DNA from: Nematostella vectensis
Lineage: Eukaryota > Cnidaria > Anthozoa > Actiniaria > Edwardsiidae
Length of the DNA: 64,000 nt
Direction: 5' to 3'
NCBI RefSeq assembly: GCF_932526225.1
Contig: NC_064035.1
Span: 2,293,501-2,357,500 of the forward strand
Made by a program: the position numbers and the translations under genes. How positions within the stretch are numbered: position 1 is the stretch's first letter; the number at the start of each line of letters is the position of its first letter. Shown piece after piece: positions 37,338 to 47,203 of this stretch. The notes beneath the pieces are model-generated. The model made no database searches. It was not told the origin of the DNA and worked only from the letters and a program-made list of their open reading frames with translations.

Positions 37338-40300
37338 ATGGCTTCGTTAGAGTGTGTTCCTTGGAAATATTTCCACATTCAATACCGCGATTTCGTAGTC
37401 AAAAGCTCATTTGGCGACTCAGAATCATCATACGAAATCTATATAAGCGATTTTAAGCGTCTATGGTTTGAAAGAGTAGAAGGGAAGGACTTTCTACACA
37501 GGGCCAAGGTAGGTTTTATATATACGTAAAGTTTTTTCTACTCAAATCACACTAGTGGACTATCATTAATGGTGCATAATGACGTTTTTGGCTTTACAAA
37601 TCGGCCTTTTCCCCCCATTGAATTTTAACTCAGAGCTCATTTAATCTCGAAGTGTAATTGCAGATAAATAATAATCAAATTTCCTGGCCTGCAAATACTG
37701 TAATTAATCTATGCTGGCCAGAAAATGATTCTATTAAAAATGCTTTCTTAAATTATAGAGCCCTTTTACATTGCGTGACTTTTTACCATAGGAATTTAAC
37801 CCAAATCTTGAGGCAGAAATGAGCTTTCTTCAAAAGCACCTTAAGAAACTTGTGCATAGTCAAGATAAGGAAACCTCATATGATATCGTAGTGGTAGGTG
37901 TATTGGTCCATACTTTTGTGTTGTGATTATATACCACGATTTTTGATTTATAGAAGGAATTATTACAATATGGCCAGTCTTTTCCCCTTTCAGGATGACA
38001 TTATTGATGACAAGAAACTGGTTCTACGCATGAAGACAAAGCTTCAGGCTGGTGTTCCATTTGTCTGGGAATTCCACTGTACCACAAAGGCTCCAGAACA
38101 TGTGTGTTTGGGCTACCTGTGCCTTTCATGACTTGGAACCCTAGGGGTTGGGGATGAGAGTAGAATGACGCTCCACTATTAGGCCTCCCCTATGCAAACT
38201 CTATATTTCCTCCTCCAAGCAAACATTCTTCCATCCCTCTTCCAAGCAGGGGCATCAGAAGGGGTTTAAGTGGTACATATGCAACCAACAACAAATTGGT
38301 TGAACAGTTTAAAATCCTGTGCATAAAAACCCAGGTTATCCCCCACGTTCTTATGAATAGGGCTTAAGAATTTAAAACCCCCAATAACAATAACAATAAC
38401 ATAATTCTTCTTTCCCCTCACCCAAGCAAACATTCAATCCCCCCCCCACAAGCAAACATTCCTCCCATTCCCCCAGCAAACATTCCTCTATCCCCTCCCC
38501 CAAGCAAACATTCCTCTATCCCCTCCCCCAAGCAAACATTCCTCTATCCCCTCCCCCAAGCAAACATTCCTCCCATTCCCCCAGCAAACATTCCTCTATC
38601 CCCTCCCCCAAGCAAACATTCCTCTATCCCCTCCCCCAAGCAAACATTCCTCCCATTCCCCCAGCAAACATTCCTCTATCCCCTTTCCCAAGCAAACATT
38701 CCTCTATCCCCTCCCCCAAGCAAACATTCCTCTATCCCCTCCCCCAAGCAAACATTCCTCTATCCCCTCCCCCAAGCAAACATTCCTCTATCCCCTCCCC
38801 CAAGCAAACATTCCTCCCATTCCCCCAGCAAACATTCCTCTATCCCCTCCCCCAAGCAAACATTCCTCTATCCCCTCCCCCAAGCAAACATTCCTCCATC
38901 CTTTTCCCCAAGCAAACATTCCTCTATAACCTACCCCAAGCAAACATTCCTCTATCCCCTACCCCCAGCAAACATTCATCTATCCCCTACCCCAAGCAAA
39001 CATTCCTCTATCCCCTCCCCCAAGCAAACATTCCTCTATCCCCTCCCCCAAGCAAACATTCCTCCATCCTTTTCCCCAAGCAAACATTCCTCTATCCCCT
39101 ACCCCCAGCAAACATTCCTCTATCCCCTCCCCCAAGCAAACATTCCTCTATCCCCTCCCCCAAGCAAACATTCCTCTATCCCCTCCCCCAAGCAAGCATT
39201 CCTCTATCCCCTCCCCCAAGCAAACATTCCTCTATTCCCTCCCCCAAGCAAACATTCCTCTATCCCCTCCCCCAAGCAAACATTCCTCTATCCCCTCCCC
39301 CAAGCAAACATTCCTCCATCCTTTTCCCCAAGCAAACATTCCTCTATCCCCTACCCCCAGCAAACATTCCTCTATCCCCTACCCCAAGCAAACATTCCTC
39401 TATCCCCTACCCCAAGCAAACATTCCTCTATCCCCTCCCCCAAGCAAACATTCCTCTATCCCCTCCCCCAAGCAAGCATTCCTCTATCCCCTCCCCCAAG
39501 CAAACATTCCTCTATCCCCTCCCCCAAGCAAACATTCCTCTATCCCCTCCCCCAAGCAAACATTCCTCTATCCCCTACCCCCAGCAAACATTCCTCTATC
39601 CCCTCCCCCAAGCAAACATTCCTCTATCCCCTCCCCCCAGCAAACATTCCTCTATCCCCTACCCCCAGCAAACATTCCTCTATCCCCTCCCCCAAGCAAA
39701 CATTCCTCTATCCCCTACCCCAAGCAAACATTCCTCTATCCCCTTCCCCAAGCAAACATTCCTCTATCCCCTCCCCCAAGCAAACATTCCTCTATCCCCT
39801 CCCCCAAGCAAACATTCCTCTATCCCCTTCCTCAAGCAAACATTCCTCTATCCCCTCCCCCAAGCAAACATTCCTCTATCCCCTCCCCCAAGCAAACATT
39901 CCTCTATCCCCTTCCTCAAGCAAACATTCCTCTATCCCCTACCCCAAGCAAACATTCCTCTATCCCCTCCCCCAAGCAAACATTCCTCTATCCCCTCCCC
40001 CAAGCAAACATTCCTCTATCCCCTCCCCCAAGCAAACATTCCTCTATCCCCTTCCTCAAGCAAACATTCCTCTATCCCCTCCCCCAAGCAAACATTCCTC
40101 TATCCCCTCCCCCAAGCAAACATTCCTCTATCCCCTCCCCCAAGCAAACATTCCTCTATCCCCTCCCCCAAGCAAACATTCCTCTATCCCCTACCCCAAG
40201 CAAACATTCCTCTATCCCCTCCCCCAAGCAAACATTCCTCTATCCCCTACCCCCAGCAAACATTCCTCTATCCCCGTCCTCAAGCAAACATTCCTCTATC

Positions 40301-42042
40301 CCCTCCCCCTAGCAAACATTCCTCTATCCCCTCCCCCAAGCAAACATTCCTCTATCCCCTCCCCCAAGCAAACATTCCTCTATCCCCTCCCCCAAGCAAA
40401 CATTCCTCCATCCCCTTCCTCAAGCAAACATTCCTCTATCCCCTTCCTCAAGCAAACATTCCTCTATTCCCTCCCCCAAGCAAACATTCCTCTATCCCCT
40501 CCCCCAAGCAAACATTCCTCTATCCCCTCCCCCAAGCAAGCATTCCTCTATCCCCTCCCCCAAGCAAACATTCCACTGTCCCCTCCCCCAAGCAAACATT
40601 CCTCCATCCTTTTCCCCAAGCAAACATTCCTCTATCCCCTTCCTCAAGCAAACATTCCTCTATCCCCTCCCCCAAGCAAACATTCCTCTATCCCCTCCCC
40701 CAAGCAAACATTCCTCTATCCCCTCCCCCAAGCAAACATTCCTCTATCCCCTTCCTCAAGCAAACATTCCTCTATTCCCTCCCCCAAGCAAACATTCCTC
40801 TATCCCCTACCCTAAGCAAACATTCCTCTATCCCCTCCCCCAAGCAAACATTCCTCTATCCCCTACCCCAAGCAAACATTCCTCCATCCCCTACCCCAAG
40901 CAAACATTCCTCTATCCCCTCCCCCAAGCAAACATTCCACTGTCCCCTCCCCCAAGCAAACATTCCTCTATCCCCTCCCCCAAGCAAACATTCCTCTATC
41001 CCCTCCCCCAAGCAAACATTCCACTGTCCCCTCCCCCAAGCAAACATTCCTCTATCCCCTACCCCAAGCAAACATTCCTCTATCCCCTACCCCCAGCAAA
41101 CATTCCTCTATCCCCTACCCCCAGCAAACATTCCTCTATCCCCTACCCCCAGCAAACATTCCTCTATCCCCTACCCCAAGCAAACATTCCACTGTCCCCT
41201 TCCCCAAGCAAACATTCCTCTATCCCCTACCCCCAGCAAACATTCCTCTATCCCCTCCCCCAAGCAAACATTCCACTGTCCCCTTCCCCAAGCAAACATT
41301 CCACTGTCCCCTTCCCCAAGCAAACATTCCTCTATCCCCTACCCCCAGCAAACATTCCTCTATCCCCTCCCCCAAGCAAACATTCCACTGTCCCCTTCCC
41401 CAAGCAAACATTCCTCTATCCCCTTCCTCAAGCAAACATTCCTCCATCCTTTTCCCCAAGCAAATGTTCTTCCATCACCCGAGCAAACATTTTTCCATCC
41501 CCTCCTCCATGCCAAGCAAACATTTGTTCTTCAATTCCTGTTGTGGGCTGTGCTGAGCATCATGACTGACTTGTTGATATTTTTCAGATCTTCACCCATA
41601 TCACACACCCATTGCTAGCAATGGTAGCTGAACTGCAGCGAAGAGAACAAGAGCTATGTAGAATGCTGACCAAAAAAGATGCAGAATTAGCTGATTATAA
41701 GGATTCAGGATATAAACTCTCCAGAAGTAAGATTTGTTTTTACTATACTAACCTAACACATTGATAAGACTCAGACTATAATACTATATGGCAATATAAC
41801 ATGTCATAGTTGTGCCAATAAAAACTGAGAAAATGACAAAATATATTTCACAGGCTGTAGCAGGGGTGTGGCACTTGGTCATGTGCCCCCCATTATTTTC
41901 AAAAATTATAAGAAAATGACGTGTTGTGCCCCCTCCCACCCCTATTTCTAGGCCTGCTATGGCACTGTTTCATGAGAATAAAGCTTGACTGGTTATTAAA
42001 GGTGGATTTGATACTGGCTTCTATATCCTATGCTCATAGATC

Positions 42043-42073
<31 letters not shown>

Positions 42074-45000
42074 CTTGTTGTTGTCCCTTTGTTCTTGCTT
42101 GCACTTAAGCTGAATGGAAAACTATTCTGCTGTTTTTTTTTTTACACATTTAAATAATGCTTTATAGGAAATCTTGAGACACAGGTTTTCAATGAAGAGG
42201 AATTCTGCAAAACAATGCTGCTATCCCCTGTAAGTTCTTGGTTATTGATCCTATGCATTAAAGAGACTTTATCTGAAACCATTTTGTTACCCGAGCAAAA
42301 GTACCAAGGGTTAGAAAGCATTCATTTGCTTTGGCTTATTTATGACAATTTTTGTTTTAAACTGAATTTGAAAAAATGTAGCTCAAGATTTTGATTTTAG
42401 ATTGTTATTTCAAGATCTCTTACAAAGGTGTGGTGGATATGGGCTTTTTAATCCCCTCCCACTAGGGGAGGTTTCTGAATAAGGCGTGGGATGTCTCCAC
42501 TGGGTTACAAGACAGGGTTTTTAAAAGTGGAATCATAGTCTGACTCCCCTCCACACCACACCCCACATATGGTTATATGCTTGCCCCAATATTTTCAAAC
42601 ATTATAAGGGGAAGGCTGCACCCCAAATATTTTTTTAATGTTTCTGTAGTGTGTCCCCCAATATTTCTAAGCCTGCTAGGGCTCCAATTACCACTATAAA
42701 TGAATGATCTACAGCACCCACATTTTGGTTCTAAATCAACCCTGGGGATCTTCCTGAATTTTTGCCTTGAACCCTCACCACACTTTTTGCCAACTCTGTT
42801 GCCAATTTTGTACTAAGTATTGTAGTCCTGTCAAAGATTTCACTAACTCCCATCATATAAAATATTCAGGACTTTCATTTTCTTTTAACAAATGTTTCAT
42901 TGACATAATTAATTTTTTGTTTTTTAAATGGGCTTTTGGCCTTTATAAAAAGGGAAATACACGTATCAAATGCCAGTAAGCTGTTCTGTGTTTTTTTTTT
43001 TTTTGCTCTTCAGGGATTTCCTGAGTGTATTTTGCACTCCGCCAGACATTGCTTCTCATTATCAGGGCAAGACCTTTATCAACAGATCATGTCTAAGAAA
43101 CAATGCTTACAAAGTGCGAAAGGTAAGTTAGAACCCACTTGTTATCGACAGATCATGTCAAAGAGATGCGACAGGCCAATTGGAACACACCCTTTATTAA
43201 CAGATCATGTCTAAAAACGCTGCTAACAAGACGTGACAGGCTCAGTGAAAAACTGATTAAACATTTTTTAGCATCACTAAAATGGTGGAAATAGTTTGGA
43301 CACAATTAACACACCCCAAACCCCATCCCCTCACACTTCTCATCTTCCCTCACACTTGCACCCCCCCTCTCTCCCTCTCTCACACTTACTCTCTTATCCC
43401 ATGTACTCTCTTATCCCGTGTTCTCTCTTATCCCACTTATCTGTGAAAATGTGATTAACAATATTAACACTCGTACAGTGTGCTTGGGCACCCCTATATA
43501 CTTAATGGTTATGGTATTTTAATTTTAAACGACGATACAAGAAAGTATGATTTATTTAATAGAGAACAAATTCATCCTTGTTGCTGCTTGAAGGCCAAAC
43601 AAATCTGTTCCAATGACATCTGTTTTTAGATATGACTTCTGATCTGCCAGTCCTTACGTATATCCTAGCAACACTAGTCTACTAATAGATACCTGTTCTA
43701 AAAATGACTTCCAGGCTCTATAACATGAGTGGAAGAAATTCGTTCCCTCAGCCCTAGATTAAACGTATCATCGTTAAGGGTATCAGAGTCGCACCATTCT
43801 GGTTTGGTTGGTGTCTGACACCCAGGGGGACTCCCCCTAAAAAATGTTTATTATGCTCGTCGAGAAAATGCATTTTAACACAAAGGGATAGCAAAATGGG
43901 TGTGGTTTCTGGATCTTTTAACCCTTAGGGATGGCAGGTAAAACATGTTTCTGGGTTATATTAACGGGATTCTAAGACTCTCCTATCAAGCACTCCTCTG
44001 TGGAAGTGAATTTTTATTTTGGGGGGTAAGGTCTTCTGGTAGACACACGGGTTAGCAGATTTCCAGAAAACCCTAAGGGATAGCACTTGGGGTGAATTTT
44101 ATACCCTAAGGGATAGGACAAGCATATGTACATTTTTTTTAGGGAGATCCCCCCACAGTTCCACACACACAATAAAAGTTGGATCAAGCTTCTCATTAAC
44201 TTCATTTTGTGCACAATAAACGGCTAGCTAGCATAGTCAGATCTGACAAACTTTTCTCGAGCGGCACGATCATGTGACCCTCATGCCGTTTAATCAAGGC
44301 CTTACTGTCCATCATACTTTCTGGTGTTATTTTAGAGGAAGCATCAACACATGTCCTAGATGGATCAGAAGATCTTGGTCCTGGAGCTGGTGTTCAGCGC
44401 AAATCTCCAGTGAAGTCCCCTAAGAGACCTCTCCCTCCCTCGCCTGATACTTTACACAGTAAGGTATGTATATGAAGTCCCCTATGGGACCTCTCCCTTG
44501 CCTGATACTTTACACAGTAAGGTATGTATATGAAGTCCCCTAAGAGACCTCTCCCTCCCTCGCCTGATACTTTACACAGTAAGGTATGTATATGAAGTCC
44601 CCTATGAGACCTTTTCCTTGCCTGATACTTTACACAGTAAGTCCCCAATGGGACCTCTCCCTCGCCTGATACTTTACACAGTAAGGTATGTATATGAAGT
44701 CCCCTATGGGACCTCTCCCTCGCCTGATACTTTACACAGTAAGGTAAGTATATAAAGTCCCCTATGAGACCTCTTCCTTGCCTGATACTTTACACAGTAA
44801 GTCCCCTATGGGACCTCTCCCTCGCCTGATACTTTACACAGTAAGGTGTGTATATGAAGTCCCCTATGGGACCTATCCCTCGCCTGATACTTTACACAGT
44901 AAGGTAAGTATATAAAGTCCCCTATGAAACCTCTTCCTTGCCTGATACTTTACACAGTAAGTCCCCTATGGGACCTCTCCCTCGCCTGATACTTTACACA

Positions 45001-47203
45001 GTAAGGTGTGTATATGAAGTCCCCTATGGGACCTCTCCCTCGCCTGATACTTTACACAGTAAGGTATGTATATGAAGTCCCCTAAGAGACCTCTCCCTCC
45101 CTCGCCTGATACTTTACACAGTAAGGTATGTATATGAAGTCCCCTATGAGACCTTTTCCTTGCCTGATACTTTACACAGTAAGTCCCCAATGGGACCTCT
45201 CCCTCGCCTGATACTTTACACAGTAAGGTATGTATATGAAGTCCCCTATAGGACCTCTCCCTCGCCTGATACTTTACACAGTAAGGTATGTATATGAAGT
45301 CCCCTATGGGACCTCTCGCTCGCCTGATACTTTACACAGTAAGGTATGTATATGAAGTCCCCTATGGGACCTCTCCCTCGCCTGATACTTTACACAGTAA
45401 GGTGTGTATATGAAGTCCCCTATGGGACCTCTCCCTCGCCTGATACTTTACACAGTAAGGTATGTATATGAAGTCCCCTATGGGACCTCTCCCTCGCCTG
45501 ATACTTTACACAGTAAGGTATGTATATGAAGTCCCCTATGAGACCTTTTCCTTGCCTGATACTTTACACAGTAAGGTGTGTATATGAAGTCCCCTATGGG
45601 ACCTCTCCCTCACCTGATACTTTACACAGTAAGGTATGTATACGAAGTCCCCTATGGGACCTCTCCCTCGCCTGATACTTTACACAGTAAGGTGTGTATA
45701 TGAAGTCCCCTATGGGACCTCTCCCTCGCCTGATACTTTACACAGTAAGGTATGTATATGAAGTCTCTCCCTCGCCTGATACTTTACAGAGTAAGGTATG
45801 TATATGAAGTCCCCTATGGGACCTCTCCCTCGCCTGATACTTTACACAGTAAGGTATGTATATAGTGTAGAGTGCTGTTATATGCTGTTTTTCTGTTACA
45901 AGTGCTGTATAGAGTGCTGTTATATGCTGTTTTTCTGTTACAAGTGCTGTATAGAGTGCTGTTATATGCTGTTTATCTGTTATAAGTGCTGTATAGAGTG
46001 CTGTTATATGCTGTTTTTCTGTTATAAGTGCTGTATAGAGTGCTGTTATATGCTGTTTTTCTGGTATAAGTGCTGTATAGAGTGCTGTTATATGCTGTTT
46101 ATCTGTTACAAGTGCTGTATAGAGTGCTGTTATATGCTGTTTATCTGTTACAAGTGCTGTATAGAGTGCTGTTATATGCTGTTTTTCTGTTACAAGTGCT
46201 GTATAGAGTGCTGTTATATGCTGTTTTCTGTTATAAGTGCTGTATAGAGTGCTGTTATATGCTGTTTATCTGTTACAAGTGCTGTATAGAGTGCTGTTAT
46301 ATGCTGTTTATCTGTTACAAGTGCTGTATAGAGTGCTGTTATATGCTGTTTATCTGTTATAAGTGCTGTATAGAGTGCTGTTATATGCTGTTTTCTGTTA
46401 TAAGTGCTGTATAGAGTGCTGCGCACTCGCAGATTTTTGTTAATTCGTGCCCTAAATCCCATAGAACACTCGCGTCCATTATCTAACCCTTACATAATCG
46501 TTATATGCCAAACATGTCCTAGTTCTTATAGAATCGTTATATGCCAAACATCAGAAACGTGTCCTTGTTCCTAATTCTTATTTAGTCAAAATATGCCAAA
46601 CATGTCTTAGTTGCTAGTATTTATATAGTCGTTATATGCCAAACATGTCCTAGTTTCTAGTATTTATATAGTCGTTAAATGTCTTAGTTGCTAGTATTTA
46701 TATAGTCGTTAAATGCCAAACATGTCCTAGTTTCTAGTATTTATTTAGTCGTTATATGCCAAACATGTCCTAGTTTCTAGTATTTATATAGTCGTTATAT
46801 GCCAAACATGTCCTAGTTCCTAGTATTTATATAGTCGTTATATGCCAAACATGTCCTAGTTTCTAGTATTTATTTAGTCGTTATATGCCAAACATGTCCT
46901 AGTTCCTAGTATTTATATAGTCGTTAAATGCCAAACATGTCCTAGTTCCTAGTTCTTATATAGTCGTTATATGCCAAACATGTCCTAGTTCCTAGTATTT
47001 ATATAGTCGTTATATGCCAAACATGTCTTAGTTCCTAGTATTTATATAGTCGTTATATGCCAAACATGTCCTAGTTCCTAGTCCTTATATAGTCGTTATA
47101 TGCCAAACAGGAGCTGGAGTTGCAGCGACAAGAAGAGCTTAAAAAACGACTAGCTGATGAAGCTGAGAGAAAGAAAAGGAAAAAGAAGAAAATCAAGCTA
47201 TAG
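37338..47203 (+). CDS. NHEJ1: XLF/Cernunnos (NHEJ1) DNA end-joining factor, complete eight-exon gene
   Basis: Exons 37338-37508, 37792-37893, 37994-38101, 41588-41726, 42168-42229, 43014-43122, 44336-44463 and 47111-47203 join in frame into 303 residues, close to human XLF (299). The start is the ATG at 37338 (MASLECVPW), matching the position of the conserved N-terminal Trp. Recognised segments: SDFKRLWFERVEGKDF in the head domain, GVPFVWEFHC (111-120), HPLLAMVAELQRREQELC and KKDAELADYKDSG in the coiled-coil stalk, LSGQDLYQQIM, then a proline/serine linker and a basic tail (ERKKRKKKKIKL) where XLF carries its Ku-binding motif. XLF bridges broken DNA ends with XRCC4-Ligase IV and Ku in the nucleus. 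V112 replaces the XRCC4-contact leucine. Introns 3 and 7 are almost wholly minisatellite. The donor of exon 3 (CAT|GTGTGT) is weak. Confidence 0.93.
38415..41525. repeat. 28-bp pyrimidine-rich minisatellite, about 110 copies, in NHEJ1 intron 3
   Basis: The unit AAGCAAACATTCCTCTATCC followed by CCTCCCCC is 28 bp. Subtypes (CTACCCCCAG, CTTCCTCAAG, CATCCTTTTCCCC, CACTGTCCCC) recur in blocks. The strand carrying NHEJ1 is strongly pyrimidine-biased. Minus-strand frames with GMFAWGRG are artefacts. The array fills about 90% of intron 3 and ends about 60 bp before exon 4. Confidence 0.97.
41845..41965. mobile_element. Small hAT-like non-autonomous element fragment
   Basis: It contains CCCCCCATTATTTTCAAAAA, then TTATAAGAAAAT and AGGCCTGCTATGGC. 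Related sequence occurs at 42570-42690 and 59826-59970, so this is a dispersed family. It lies in NHEJ1 intron 4. Confidence 0.5.
42040..42078. repeat. (TTG)n microsatellite
   Basis: About eleven to twelve TTG triplets with one interruption (TCTTG), in NHEJ1 intron 4. Confidence 0.9.
42570..42690. mobile_element. Second copy of the small non-autonomous element family
   Basis: CCCCAATATTTTCAAACATT, then ATAAGGGG, TGTTTCTGTAGTGTGTCCCC and AAGCCTGCTAGGGC match the 41845 and 59826 copies. It lies in NHEJ1 intron 5. Confidence 0.5.
43130..43245 (+). repeat. Two decayed extra copies of the end of NHEJ1 exon 6 with its splice donor
   Basis: The exon end ACAGATCATGTCTAAGAAAC...GCGAAAG|GTAAGT recurs at about 43150 (CGACAGATCATGTCAAAGAG...GACAGGCC) and at about 43200 (AACAGATCATGTCTAAAAAC...GACAGGCT). 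The two intronic copies have lost the GT of the donor. They are tandem duplications across the exon 6 / intron 6 boundary. Confidence 0.8.
43824..44157. mobile_element. Candidate non-autonomous DNA element in NHEJ1 intron 6
   Basis: The ends look inverted: CAGGGGGACTCCCCCTAAAA at the left and the complement of TTTTAGGGAGATCCCCCCAC at the right. Inside, CCCTAAGGGATAG recurs. A similar phrase (CTAAGGGATAG) also occurs near 14126. No coding capacity. A 5-8 bp target duplication was not established. Confidence 0.5.
44464..45862 (+). repeat. 58/45-bp minisatellite made of NHEJ1 exon 7 end plus 5' splice site, about 25 copies
   Basis: The 58-bp unit starts AAGTCCCCTATGGGACCTCT, runs through CCTGATACTTTACACAGTAAG and ends GGTATGTATATG. 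It matches the last 51 bp of exon 7 (ending at 44463) plus the donor, minus a 4-bp CCCT. At least four short units of about 45 bp lack the GGTATGTATATGA part, which creates ACA|GTAAGT instead. Each long unit contains AAG|GTATGT, AAG|GTGTGT or AAG|GTAAGT. Reading through the first donor meets TGA at once (44473-44475). Confidence 0.95.
45863..46422. repeat. 42-bp minisatellite, about 13 copies, in NHEJ1 intron 7
   Basis: AGTGCTGTATAGAGTGCTGT, then TATATGCTGTTTTTCTGTTACA, 42 bp (14 codons, hence the CCYMLFFCYKCCIE frame). Subtypes TTTATCTG, TTTTTCTG and a 1-bp-shorter TTTTCTG occur. It directly abuts the exon-derived array. Confidence 0.95.
46490..47107. repeat. 43-bp minisatellite ending on the NHEJ1 exon 8 acceptor
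   Basis: The unit is TATATGCCAAACATGTCCTA, then GTTCCTAGTATTTATATAGTCGT, about 14 copies. The last partial copy, TATATGCCAAACAG, is the intron 7 acceptor itself: where other units read AAACATG, this one reads AAACAG|G and exon 8 starts at 47111. Confidence 0.93.

Noticed and set aside
45798-46414. Cys-rich frames of 114-149 codons (CCYMLFFCYKCCIE)
   Set aside because: They are readings of the 42-bp array in NHEJ1 intron 7, whose period is 14 codons.
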